64,000 nt of DNA from Hoyosella altamirensis (GTDB lineage Bacteria; Actinomycetota; Actinomycetes; Mycobacteriales; Mycobacteriaceae), in assembly GCF_014191505.1 (NCBI RefSeq), contig NZ_JACHWS010000005.1, positions 1-64,000 of the forward strand. Reading direction: 5' to 3'. Numbering within the stretch: the first letter of the stretch is position 1; the number at the start of each line of letters is the position of its first letter. The position numbers and the translations under genes were made by a program. The notes beneath the pieces are model-generated. The model saw only the letters and a list, made by a program, of their open reading frames with translations, was not told the origin of the DNA and ran no database searches. This document shows, piece after piece, positions 52,497 through 63,677 of this stretch.

Positions 52497-54104
52497 TCAG
52501 ATCATGCGGACAGCGAACGGCTGAATCCCGCTCCAGCGGACTGACACGACCCGGACTGTCGCGCCGGAGAACGGCGCCTCGACCATTTGCCCGTTGCCGA
52601 TGTACAGCGAAACATGCTGGCTGCCGCCCGCACCCCAGAACAGCATGTCGCCGCGCTCCATCTGGGCGACTGGAACTTTGGTGCCGGCGTTGTAGATGTA
52701 CCCGCTGAATCGGGGAAGGCTGATTCCCACGCCCGCGAAGGTATAAACCATCAGCCCAGAACAGTCGAATCCGATTTTCAGGTAGTCACCGTGCCGGTCC
52801 GCCACGCCACCGTCCCTGATGCCCAAGGTAGGCCCGTTCGCGTTGCCGCCGCCCCACGCGTAGGGGACGCCAACCTGAGAAAGCGCGCGATTGACCACAG
52901 CGTCAATCTTCTGCGCCCGGGTGGACGGAATTGGATCTCCCCCACCTGGGTCTCCACTTGACGGTGGCGGATTTTGGCCGCCGGGCGGTGGAACCGCCCG
53001 CGGCGGCGTGAAGCTCTCGAGGGAACCCATTGAGCCGGACGCAAGGATCGTGTCAACAAGTCGTCCCAGGTCGAGATTGGCGAGGAGGTTCGCTTCCTGG
53101 CGCGCCGCACCCATCGAGCCGGTGCTGGGTACCCCCGCCGGAGCGGATGTAGCCGGCGCGACAGGCTCAGCATTGTCGACTGGCCCTATCGCGTCCGAGT
53201 TCCCCTGCTCCGTGAATTCCTCATGCGGCGCGGTGAATTCAGGATTCTGGGCAACTTCTTCTGTCCCGGGAGTCCCCTGAGCGGCGGCCGGCTCCTGCGC
53301 GGCTGCCCAGCTGTCGTGTGCGCTCCGCTGCCCCTGAAGTCCGTCGACCGTGTCCCTGGCCGCCTGCAGTAACGCCTGTGCTGCAGTCCGCTCGCGAGCG
53401 AGCCGTTCACGCTCTCCCACAGCCTGCTGCTGACGTTCCAGCGCAGTACCGAAAGCCGACATCGCGGCCTCTCTGGCCGTCTGAGCCTGGCTGGCAGCGG
53501 AGCGTGCCTGATCCCTCGCGAGCCGCGCGGAAGAGTCCTGGTTTGCCATCTGCGCTCGAGCGCGCTCGAGCGCCTCGATCGCGCTCTTCTGGCTCAGCCC
53601 GACCACATTCCGGAGGTGCGCGCGATCAAGCACTTCGCCTGGGCCTAGCGCACCCGCGAAGAGCTCCAGCGAGTCAGCAGGGCCACCCTGAACATAGTTG
53701 TGGTGTACGAACGCGTCATAGCGCTCTTGAGCCTCTCGGATGCTCTGACTTGCTTCCTCTAGCAGCGCACGGGCAGCGGAGGCTTCGTCCTCGGCCCGTG
53801 TCGCTTCGCTCTGCGCGCGCTCGAGGTCGACCAAAGCCTTGTTCGCCTGCTGACGCACAGTAGCGATCTCGGCATCGAGGTTCGCGAGCTCCGCTTCCTT
53901 CGTAGCGAGCTCATCAATGAGATGCGCTACGGTTCGCACGCTGCTTGCCGCTGCGCCTTGCGCGTCAGCAATTTCGCCATCACTTGGGCGTGGCGGAATC
54001 GCGAGCGACACAGTTGATTGCGTCGCCATCAGCAGGCCTGCCAACCCAAGCCCGACCACAATCCGGACCGCCCCGACTGGCGGCCTGACTCTTCGTCGGT
54101 TCAC
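52497..54104 (-). CDS. ripA: RipA-type NlpC/P60 peptidoglycan hydrolase
   Basis: This 535-residue exported protein has a signal peptide (about residues 10-37, LGLAGLLMATQSTVSLA), a long N-terminal coiled-coil (55-270) rich in Ala/Glu/Arg, a Pro/Gly-rich linker, and a C-terminal NlpC/P60 domain (about 405-535). The domain has catalytic Cys in FDCSGLMVYTF, His in GGSQHVSLYIGNGQMVEAP, and VGVPYAWGGGN before them. RipA cleaves the D-Glu to meso-DAP bond to separate daughter cells. The GTG at 54104 follows GAGGGAGTGGACT. Only one NlpC/P60 gene is present here, while M. tuberculosis has ripA and ripB in tandem. Confidence 0.93.
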   Translation of the reverse strand: MNRRRVRPPVGAVRIVVGLGLAGLLMATQSTVSLAIPPRPSDGEIADAQGAAASSVRTVAHLIDELATKEAELANLDAEIATVRQQANKALVDLERAQSEATRAEDEASAARALLEEASQSIREAQERYDAFVHHNYVQGGPADSLELFAGALGPGEVLDRAHLRNVVGLSQKSAIEALERARAQMANQDSSARLARDQARSAASQAQTAREAAMSAFGTALERQQQAVGERERLARERTAAQALLQAARDTVDGLQGQRSAHDSWAAAQEPAAAQGTPGTEEVAQNPEFTAPHEEFTEQGNSDAIGPVDNAEPVAPATSAPAGVPSTGSMGAARQEANLLANLDLGRLVDTILASGSMGSLESFTPPRAVPPPGGQNPPPSSGDPGGGDPIPSTRAQKIDAVVNRALSQVGVPYAWGGGNANGPTLGIRDGGVADRHGDYLKIGFDCSGLMVYTFAGVGISLPRFSGYIYNAGTKVPVAQMERGDMLFWGAGGSQHVSLYIGNGQMVEAPFSGATVRVVSVRWSGIQPFAVRMI

Positions 54105-54516
54105 AGTCCACTCCCTCAAGGCCGGCGATTTCTGCCTACGTGCGTGGCAGGTGCCGTCCGGCCCGGAGGTGCGACCGAGACTGAGTTAGGCGCTGAGATA
54201 CCTCAGACTGCCTCCCTCCGGCATGGGCATATTGCGCGTACCCGCCCGCCTCACAAAACACAGTGGGCCACTTCACCCACCTACGTGTCATGTGAACCGT
54301 ACGACAACACACATCACGATTACATCAATTTGCACAAAACTACACAGCAGTAATTTGCAAATGTCCGTTTGTATGAGTACGGCTTTCGCGCCGATTCGGG
54401 GTATTACTACTTCGTTTCGGCAAACGCGCACACGGGATTACTCCGGAATGCACCAGATTTCGGCTCATCAGACGAGCCGTCGTTCGGCAGGCTTTCCCGG
54501 GAAGGAATAGCCACCC
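54105..54516. other. 412-bp intergenic region upstream of ripA
   Basis: A relatively A+T-rich stretch (54290-54420) with no plausible gene. It contains a perfect palindrome ATTTGCAAAT at 54353-54362 and a second AATTTGCA copy at 54327-54334. Near ripA the leader can form hairpins (for example CTGAG...CTCAG around 54181-54208). I see no motif that securely identifies a known riboswitch. It must carry the ripA promoter. Confidence 0.5.
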
Positions 54517-55080
54517 TCAGCTAATCGCCCCGGGGCTCGCCGCATCTTCGGTGTAGTCGGCATAGTCATAGCCGCGACGCGACCACCAGCGGGTCGCGAC
54601 AACCACCGCGACAACAAGGAACAGCACGGCCACCGTCAGCCCAGTCCAGGGGAAGCTAGACGCGGTGATTCCGTCGAGAAACATCGCAGCTGCATCGGGA
54701 TGCTCACGGCGAGCGATTTCCATCTGCGCGCCCTCAAGGGTGAACCGGCTAATGGAATCGCTATAAGACGCAATGACGTTCTGCCCGAGAACGAGAATCG
54801 TTCCACCGTCCGCAGCACCGATGTCATTCGCCAGATCGCGCGGGCCACCCCCGTACCAAGGGTTGTACGGGAAAGCGACGATCTTCAGGTCTATGCCCTG
54901 CTCGGCAGCCTCAGCGACGATATCCCGAAAAATGTCGACTTCCCCTTCCGGGGCGTAGACATTGTCCTCCGCCAGCCCAGCTAGCACGTCGTCGAGATTC
55001 ACCGCCGGTGGTGTATTGGCCTGAAATGGCCCCCCACTGGTGAGCGCATCGGTAACCGGTCCAGCGTTCACAAATCTCAC
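54517..55080 (-). CDS. Membrane protein, Rv1476-like
   Basis: This 187-residue protein has a N-terminal soluble domain resembling a TPM-like fold (EDNVYAPEGEVDIFRDIVAEA, DLKIVAFPYNPWYGGGPRDLAN, GGTILVLGQNV), a single membrane helix near the C-terminus (WTGLTVAVLFLVVAVVVATRWW) and a short tail. The position, between acn and ripA, matches Rv1476 in M. tuberculosis. The GTG at 55080 follows GGAGACAAG. Function unknown; probably envelope-related. Confidence 0.75.
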   Translation of the reverse strand: MRFVNAGPVTDALTSGGPFQANTPPAVNLDDVLAGLAEDNVYAPEGEVDIFRDIVAEAAEQGIDLKIVAFPYNPWYGGGPRDLANDIGAADGGTILVLGQNVIASYSDSISRFTLEGAQMEIARREHPDAAAMFLDGITASSFPWTGLTVAVLFLVVAVVVATRWWSRRGYDYADYTEDAASPGAIS

Positions 55081-55284
55081 CTTGTCTCCATCCGGTGCCG
55101 AAGACGGGTTCCGGCGGCACCGCGCGACCACCACCGCAGATCAGTGTCGCGCACATCGAGGCACCGCTAGCGCCAGCCGGGTTCGGCGAATCAGCAGTCG
55201 ATGATACGCGACCAAGCACCTGCAACCTCGGCGCTCTGCCGCGCGAGTGTCGCTGCCCGGCAGTGATGCCACCCCCGCGATTTC

Positions 55285-55302
55285 ACAGTACGACCGTACT
55301 GT
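55285..55302. promoter_or_regulatory. AcnR operator in the acn promoter
   Basis: A perfect 8-2-8 palindrome ACAGTACGACCGTACTGT matches the AcnR binding motif CAGNACnnncGTACTG described for C. glutamicum acn. It abuts a TAGAAT -10 hexamer at 55303-55308, so bound repressor would block RNA polymerase. The acnR gene lies downstream of acn. Confidence 0.85.
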
Positions 55303-55308
55303 TAGAAT
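55303..55308 (+). promoter_or_regulatory. -10 element of the acn promoter
   Basis: TAGAAT directly after the AcnR palindrome. The predicted transcript has a leader of about 130 nt before the GTG of acn. Confidence 0.6.
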
Positions 55309-55338
55309 TCTTTTTGCCACTCCAGGTATCTGTCGTAG

Positions 55339-58251
<2,913 letters not shown>

Positions 58252-58289
58252 CCCGTACCGGTCCGCTGCAGGCAACATTTGCCCAGTAC

Positions 58290-58343
58290 ACGGCTGCGGG
58301 CCCGGGAACGCACCACTTCGTGGTCGCCCGGGCCCGCAGCCGT
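58290..58343. terminator. GC-rich hairpin between acn and acnR
   Basis: Perfect 17-bp inverted repeat (arms 58290-58306 and 58327-58343) with a further CCAC/GTGG pairing in its loop. No U-tract. Located between the acn stop and the acnR start, it would reduce acnR transcription relative to acn. Confidence 0.75.
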
Positions 58344-58372
58344 CTGGGCTACCACGTGAAGGGCTAGTGAAC

Positions 58373-58948
58373 GTGCCCAGAGTCAGTGAAGATCATCTCG
58401 TCGCGCGGCGTGCGCAAATTCTTGACGGTGCGCGCCAGTGTTTCGCTGAGTTCGGCTACGAAGGAGCGACGGTTCGCCGGCTGGAAGAGGCGACCGGACT
58501 CTCACGTGGCGCGATCTTTCATCATTTCCGCGACAAGGACGCCCTGTTCCTCGCGCTGGCGCATGAAGATGCACGCCGCATGGCGGATACCGCCGCAGAG
58601 CAGGGCCTCGTCCAGGTGATGCGGAATCTTCTCAAGGATCCAGCGCAATTCGATTGGCTCGGCACGCGGCTCGAGATCACTCGGAGACTCCGAACGGATC
58701 CCGAGTTCCGGAGGGAATGGTCCGACCGCTCAGGTGAGCTCACCGCCGCCGCTACCGCCCGGCTCGAACGGCAGCGGTCAGCAGGACGGCTCCGCGAGGA
58801 CATCCCAACCGAAGTGCTTCTGCGCTATCTCGATCTGGTGCTGGATGGTCTGGTTTCACATTTGGCTTCAGGGCAGTCAACGGATCATCTCGACGCAGTG
58901 CTCGACCTAGTCGAGGCCTCGGTGCGTCGCGGACACAGCAAATCCTGA
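58373..58948 (+). CDS. acnR: TetR-family repressor AcnR
   Basis: This 191-residue TetR regulator has an HTH with AQILDGARQCFAEFGYEGATV and LSRGAIFHHFRDKDALF, and a C-terminal helical domain. AcnR represses acn in corynebacteria by binding the palindrome found here at 55285-55302, and responds to citrate/Mg in C. glutamicum. The GTG at 58373 has AAGGG at a spacing of 9; GTG 58367 is too close. M. tuberculosis Rv1474c occupies this position. The stop codon lies in a hairpin. Confidence 0.92.
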   Translation: MPRVSEDHLVARRAQILDGARQCFAEFGYEGATVRRLEEATGLSRGAIFHHFRDKDALFLALAHEDARRMADTAAEQGLVQVMRNLLKDPAQFDWLGTRLEITRRLRTDPEFRREWSDRSGELTAAATARLERQRSAGRLREDIPTEVLLRYLDLVLDGLVSHLASGQSTDHLDAVLDLVEASVRRGHSKS

Positions 58949-58985
58949 AGTATTTACGCTGAGTAAAGCGTAAGCACTTCAGGAT
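58942..58985. terminator. Hairpin at the acnR stop
   Basis: A 10-bp outer stem ATCCTGAAGT/ACTTCAGGAT (58942-58951 and 58976-58985) and a 7-bp inner stem TTACGCT/AGCGTAA. The acnR TGA is within the first arm. Bidirectional for acnR and the convergent HTH gene. Confidence 0.75.
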
Positions 58986-59003
58986 CTTCCGTTGTCGTTG
59001 CGA

Positions 59004-59237
59004 TCAGGCTGATACACGGCGACGGCGGTTCGCACCACCTCGACCGCGTAGTTTCACGTCTGACTCGACAAGGATTTTGTGGACGAAGCCATAGCTTCTG
59101 CCCATTGCTTCGGCGAGCGAACGGATACTCGCTCCCGACTCGTACTTCTGGCGGATCTCAGATCTGATGCGCTCTCTGGATTCGCCGGTGATTCGTGCTC
59201 CCTTATTGAGCCCCGCTGACCCTGCTGAACCGGCCAT
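59004..59237 (-). CDS. Small helix-turn-helix protein (Rv1473A-like)
   Basis: This 77-residue basic protein has an HTH: IRSEIRQKYESGASIRSLAEAMGRSYGFVHKIL, with a Arg-rich tail (RGRGGANRRRRVSA). The ATG at 59237 follows GGAGGTTGAG. The conserved position between acnR and the ABC-F gene matches Rv1473A. Probably DNA-binding; target unknown. Confidence 0.85.
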   Translation of the reverse strand: MAGSAGSAGLNKGARITGESRERIRSEIRQKYESGASIRSLAEAMGRSYGFVHKILVESDVKLRGRGGANRRRRVSA

Positions 59238-59432
59238 CTCAACCTCCACTGAGCTCGGCGCCGGGTGATTGCACCTAACGTGTGCTCGGGGCGTGCGCGC
59301 CGCGCGCGTGCTCTGGGCCATTCCGCTGGCACAATGCTGTATCCCTCCAGCGTAGACAATCGTCAAACTGGTGATCAACAAGTTGGCAAGAACCATTGCG
59401 GCTGATTTAAGACAGCACTGCCCGAAACGCCG

Positions 59433-61064
59433 TTATGCGAGCTGAATGAGCTCCAGATACTCTTCGGACCAGTGGTCCTCGGCACCGTCGGGGAGCATGA
59501 TGATCCGTTCCGGGTTCAGCGCTTCAGCAGCCCCCGGATCGTGTGTCACTAGGACGACCGCGCCCTCGTAGGTGCGCAGCGCGTCGAGCACTTGCTCGCG
59601 GGAGACCGGATCGAGGTTGTTAGTCGGCTCATCGAGCAAGAGAACGTTCGCCGCGGACGACACGAGTCCCGCGAGGGCGAGCCGTGTCTTCTCGCCACCG
59701 GACAGCGTGCCCGCCGGCTGCTCGAGTTGCGCGCCAGTGAACATGAACGCGCCTAACAGGCTTCGTAGCTCCTGTTCCCCAGCGTCGGGTGAAGCCTGCC
59801 GGATGTTTTCCCACACCGAAGCGGCGTCATTCAGCGTGTCATGTTCCTGCGCGAAGTAGCCTCGCTTCAGGCCGTAACCCGCCTCGATCTGACCCGTATC
59901 CGGGGTTTCGTGGCCCGCAAGTATCCGGAGCATTGTTGTCTTCCCCGCGCCGTTCAGGCCCAGGATGACAACTCGGCTGCCACGGTCGATCGCCAGATCC
60001 ACGCCAGTGAAGACCTCAAGGGAACCGTAAGACTTCGACAGGCCCTGCGCCGTCAGGGGTGTCTTTCCGCAGGTGGCTGGCTGCGGGAACTTGATGCGCG
60101 CAACCTTGTCGGATACACGCTCGGCGTCGAGTTCAGACATCATACGGTCAGCGCGGCGCAGCATGTTCTTCGCTGCCGCTGCCTTCGTGGCTTTGGCTCC
60201 AAGCTTGTCAGCCTGCGCACGCAAGGCCGACGCTTTCTTCTCAGCGTTGGCTCGCTCACGCCGCCGCCGCGCTTCGTCAGTCGCGCGGGCATCAAGATAC
60301 TTCTTCCAGCCCATGTTGTAGACGTCTGCCTCACCGCGGACCGCGTCGAGGAACCAGACCTTGTTCACCACAGCATCAAGGAGTTCCACATCATGCGAGA
60401 TCAAAATCAGGCCGCCTTCATGGCTTTGCAGAAAGCCACGAAGCCAGGTGATTGAATCGGCGTCCAAGTGGTTTGTAGGCTCGTCGAGCAACAACGTCGT
60501 GCCCGATTTGCCACCGGAGCCATCGGAGGCTGAAAACAAGATCCGCGCGAGCTCAACGCGGCGGCGCTGGCCACCAGACAACGTTCTGAGCGGCTGGTCG
60601 AGAACCCGGTCTGGGAGACCGAGCGAACTGCAGATACGCGCTGCTTCGCTTTCGGCCGCATAACCACCAAGGGAAGAGAAACGGTCTTCGAGATTTCCGT
60701 ATTTGCGTACAGCTGCGTCGCGTTCTCTGTCATCAGTGAACTCGGCCATCTGAACCTGGAGCTTTTCCATCTTACGCAGAATGGTGTCGAGTCCCCTTGC
60801 TGACAGGACACGGTCCTTGGCGAAGAGATCGAGATTGCCCTCGCGGGGATCCTGCGGGAGGTAACCAACCTCACCCGACCGCGTCAGAGTTCCCGCATAG
60901 GGCTCCCCTTCACCGGCGAGAATCCGCATCGTTGTCGTCTTACCGGCACCGTTGCGGCCCACCAGCCCGATCCGGTCACCAGGCTGCACGCGCAGAGCCG
61001 ACCCGGGCGCGGCAAGCAGGGTACGCATCCCAGCACGCACTTCAAGATCGGTAGCGGTAATCAC
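59433..61064 (-). CDS. ABC-F family ATPase
   Basis: This 543-residue soluble ABC-F protein has two ATPase domains: GRNGAGKTTTMRIL and TLSGGQRRRVELARIL, then a linker with long charged helices (about 240-310, the P-site-tRNA interaction motif region), then GLNGAGKTTMLRIL and TLSGGEKTRLALAGLV. ABC-F proteins act on the ribosome. Without a membrane domain it is not a transporter. The GTG at 61064 follows AGGAGTTGTT. Corresponds to Rv1473, which lies next to a macrolide-associated annotation, but resistance cannot be inferred here. Confidence 0.93.
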   Translation of the reverse strand: MITATDLEVRAGMRTLLAAPGSALRVQPGDRIGLVGRNGAGKTTTMRILAGEGEPYAGTLTRSGEVGYLPQDPREGNLDLFAKDRVLSARGLDTILRKMEKLQVQMAEFTDDRERDAAVRKYGNLEDRFSSLGGYAAESEAARICSSLGLPDRVLDQPLRTLSGGQRRRVELARILFSASDGSGGKSGTTLLLDEPTNHLDADSITWLRGFLQSHEGGLILISHDVELLDAVVNKVWFLDAVRGEADVYNMGWKKYLDARATDEARRRRERANAEKKASALRAQADKLGAKATKAAAAKNMLRRADRMMSELDAERVSDKVARIKFPQPATCGKTPLTAQGLSKSYGSLEVFTGVDLAIDRGSRVVILGLNGAGKTTMLRILAGHETPDTGQIEAGYGLKRGYFAQEHDTLNDAASVWENIRQASPDAGEQELRSLLGAFMFTGAQLEQPAGTLSGGEKTRLALAGLVSSAANVLLLDEPTNNLDPVSREQVLDALRTYEGAVVLVTHDPGAAEALNPERIIMLPDGAEDHWSEEYLELIQLA

Positions 61065-61265
61065 AACAACTCCTGGCAATTCGCGGATCAAGCGCCGAAT
61101 CAAGCGCGGTGGCCCGCGTTCTCAGCGACGCGGGATGAGGACAGCAACGTGGCGTCTAGCCCGCGTCATTCAGGTCCAGCCCCTTAGGGTACCGGCTCGC
61201 CCACTAAATCGCGATGTCATAAATCACATGTACCCACGCGACACGCCACAAAACGCTCAGCCAGA

Positions 61266-61296
61266 TTGACGCTCACACAGGTGCCGCTACTACGGT
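61266..61296 (+). promoter_or_regulatory. Promoter of the SDR-lycopene cyclase pair
   Basis: TTGACG (61266-61271) and TACGGT (61291-61296), 19 bp apart, end 6 bp before the ATG at 61303. The transcript should be leaderless. Confidence 0.5.
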
Positions 61297-61302
61297 GGTG
61301 CA

Positions 61303-62070
61303 ATGACCTCTCAGGACCTCGCAGGCCGTACCGCACTCGTCACCGGCGCAAGCCGCGGCATTGGGAAAGCGATCGCAGCCGAATTGCTGCGGCGCGGCGC
61401 TAACGTCGCGATCACTGCGAGGAAGGCTGAGGCGCTGGAGGAGACCGCCCACGAACTCGCTGAGGATGCGGGCCAGGCAGGCGTAGTGGCGCTTCCCGGC
61501 AACACCGGCGACCCGGAATCAAGACATGGCGTGGTCGCCGCGACGCTCGATCGCTTCGGCTCGCTCGACATCCTGATCAACAACACAGGTATCAACCCCG
61601 TTTACGGTCCGCTTGTCGAAGCCGACCTCGGCGGGGTGTCGAAGATCTTCGACGTCAACGTCGTCGCGGCGCTTGGCTACGTTCAGGAGGCCTACAAGTC
61701 GTGGATGAACGAGCACGGCGGGGCCATCATCAACGTCGCCAGTGTGGCGGGGCTGCGTTCTTCTGGAGTGATATCCGCATACGGCGCCTCCAAAGCCGCG
61801 CTGATCCGTCTCACTGAGGAGCTCGCGTGGCAGCTCGGGCCCAGTATTCGCGTCAATGCGGTCGCGCCTGGCGTTGTCAAGACGAAGTTCGCCGAAGCGC
61901 TGTACACAGCGGGCGAGGATCAGGCTGCGAGTATCTACCCAATGAAACGTCTAGGGACGCCTGAGGACGTGGCTGCGCTGGTCGGCTTCCTGGTTTCGGA
62001 CGACGCCGCGTGGATCACCGGTGAAACCGTCCGCGTCGATGGTGGGCTCCTTGCTACCGGGGGGCTCTGA
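61303..62070 (+). CDS. Short-chain dehydrogenase/reductase
   Basis: This 255-residue classical SDR has TGASRGIG (residues 15-22), NNTGIN, and an active-site Ser in NVASVAGLRSSGVISAYGASKAAL with Tyr and Lys (YxxxK). The C-terminal signature WITGETVRVDGG is typical of FabG-like enzymes. It has a leaderless promoter and is followed 12 bp later by the lycopene-cyclase-like gene. Substrate unknown; may reduce a 3-ketoacyl or a carotenoid-related ketone. Confidence 0.88.
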   Translation: MTSQDLAGRTALVTGASRGIGKAIAAELLRRGANVAITARKAEALEETAHELAEDAGQAGVVALPGNTGDPESRHGVVAATLDRFGSLDILINNTGINPVYGPLVEADLGGVSKIFDVNVVAALGYVQEAYKSWMNEHGGAIINVASVAGLRSSGVISAYGASKAALIRLTEELAWQLGPSIRVNAVAPGVVKTKFAEALYTAGEDQAASIYPMKRLGTPEDVAALVGFLVSDDAAWITGETVRVDGGLLATGGL

Positions 62071-62082
62071 TAGGCGCGCGCC

Positions 62083-63201
62083 ATGACTGCGGCTAGCGGC
62101 GACGTCGTTGTCGCTGGGCTCGGTCCGGCGGGACGTTCCCTGGCGCACCGGTGCGCCGAGCGCGGTCTGCGCGTCATCGCTGTCGATACGCATCCGGATA
62201 GAACGTGGCGGCCCACCTACGGCGCCTGGGCGGACGAGTTGCCGCCATGGCTATCGCCACGAGCGGTCGCAGCGATTGCGCATCAGCCGCACGCGTTCGG
62301 AACGCAGGAATGGCGAATTGACCGCGACTACGTGGTGTTTGACACCACTGCGCTCCAGCATTCGCTCACCCTCACCGGATGCACCGTCATCCAGGAGACT
62401 GTCACGCGAATCCGGCCGGGAGTCGTTCAGCTTGCAGACGGCACGCATCTCTACGGCAGGGTGGTCGTAGACGCGCGCGGACTACGCGCAGCGCACCATC
62501 CGCAGCAAACCGCATTTGGAGTTGCGGTCCCAGCCAGCGCGGCCGAGCCCATTCTCGCGGGGCGGTCCGCTTGGTTCATGGACTGGCGTCCTTCCCCTGC
62601 CAGTTCGGGTCCACCGTCGTTTCTCTACGCGATCCCGCTGGGGAAGGGACGTGTTCTGCTGGAGGAGACGTGTCTCGCCGGTAGGCCACCGATCCCATTC
62701 GGTGAGCTCGAAACCAGGCTTGATGCCCGTCTGCGGGCGCATGGTGTACGACGTGGCGGACATGAACCCATAGAACGCGTGCGGTTCGCTGTCCAGGCCC
62801 CACGGCACCCACAGCGCGGCGTCACCAGCATCGGTGCGCGCGGCGGGATCCTGCACCCGGCGAGTGGCTATAGCGTCGCCGCCTCACTCTCGCTGGCGGA
62901 TCCGCTGGCAGACGCGATCGCGTTCAGATCGGATCTCTCAGCAGTGCTTTGGCCGGTACGGGCCCGTCTCGTGTCAGAACTTCGCGAGCGTGGACTCGCT
63001 AGCTTTCTGCGCCTGCCAGGCGACGACGTTCCCGAATTCTTCGATCAGTTCTTCGCCATGCCCGTGCAATTGCAGCGGGCGTACCTTTCGGGCCGAACTG
63101 ACCTCAGCGGGCTCGTCATAGCGATGACGCGGATCTTCCGCGGTCTCTCGCATCGCAAGCGGACGCATCTGATCCGCGGAGTTGTGCGGCCGCGCCTGTA
63201 G
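62083..63201 (+). CDS. Lycopene-cyclase-family flavoprotein
   Basis: This 372-residue FAD-dependent protein has VVVAGLGPAGRSLAHRCAE at the N-terminus, then YGAWADELPPW and, in the middle, FLYAIPLGKGRVLLEETCLA, which are signatures of CrtL/CrtY-type lycopene beta-cyclases. GGILHPASGYSVA is the second FAD contact. No other carotenoid genes are in the window. It is coupled to an SDR gene. It may cyclise a carotenoid, or be a related non-redox flavoprotein. Confidence 0.8.
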   Translation: MTAASGDVVVAGLGPAGRSLAHRCAERGLRVIAVDTHPDRTWRPTYGAWADELPPWLSPRAVAAIAHQPHAFGTQEWRIDRDYVVFDTTALQHSLTLTGCTVIQETVTRIRPGVVQLADGTHLYGRVVVDARGLRAAHHPQQTAFGVAVPASAAEPILAGRSAWFMDWRPSPASSGPPSFLYAIPLGKGRVLLEETCLAGRPPIPFGELETRLDARLRAHGVRRGGHEPIERVRFAVQAPRHPQRGVTSIGARGGILHPASGYSVAASLSLADPLADAIAFRSDLSAVLWPVRARLVSELRERGLASFLRLPGDDVPEFFDQFFAMPVQLQRAYLSGRTDLSGLVIAMTRIFRGLSHRKRTHLIRGVVRPRL

Positions 63202-63298
63202 CCACAAACGCTAGGGGTACTTTTTCCCGGGCATGTTCGATTTGTACAAATCTGGCCCCGAGACTGTACGTAAAGTACCGCACGAGAAATCTGGTATC

Positions 63299-63328
63299 CC
63301 TCTCGACAGCTACGCGTGTGGCGAGAGG
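63299..63328. terminator. Hairpin between the lycopene-cyclase gene and sufT
   Basis: 7-bp stem CCTCTCG/CGAGAGG (63299-63305 and 63322-63328) between convergent genes. A perfect 14-bp palindrome GATTTGTACAAATC (63239-63252) lies in the same gap. Confidence 0.45.
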
Positions 63329-63341
63329 TAATCCAGTGTCG

Positions 63342-63677
63342 CTATACGGTGAAGCCGAGAGCGCGGAGCTGCTCCCGCCCGTCATCAGTGATCTTCTCCG
63401 GCCCCCACGGCGGCATCCACACCCAATTGATCTTCAGGTCGGAGCACAAACCACTCCTCACTAGCGCGGACCGGGTCTGCTCCTCGATAACATCTGTTAG
63501 AGGGCAAGCGGCCGAGGTCAGCGTCATGTTGACAGTGGCCACGGCTTCGTCGTCGATTTCGATGCCATAAACAAGTCCGAGATCCACGACGTTGATGCCC
63601 AATTCAGGGTCCACCACATCGCGCATGGCCTCCTCAACATCGTCGAGCGGAGGAATTGTCACATTAGCGTCAGTCAT
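63342..63677 (-). CDS. sufT: MIP18/SufT-type iron-sulfur assembly factor
   Basis: This 111-residue DUF59 (MIP18) protein has DVVDPELGINVVDLGLVYG and TSAACPLTDVIEEQ, with the conserved Cys. SufT assists maturation of [4Fe-4S] proteins. The ATG overlaps the sufU stop by one base (TAATG), so it ends a suf operon that extends beyond the window. Confidence 0.93.
   Translation of the reverse strand: MTDANVTIPPLDDVEEAMRDVVDPELGINVVDLGLVYGIEIDDEAVATVNMTLTSAACPLTDVIEEQTRSALVRSGLCSDLKINWVWMPPWGPEKITDDGREQLRALGFTV

Noticed and set aside
54105-54516. c-di-AMP (ydaO) riboswitch upstream of ripA
   Set aside because: Some hairpins and a GGGTGAA-like segment occur, but the conserved core motifs could not be placed in order with confidence.
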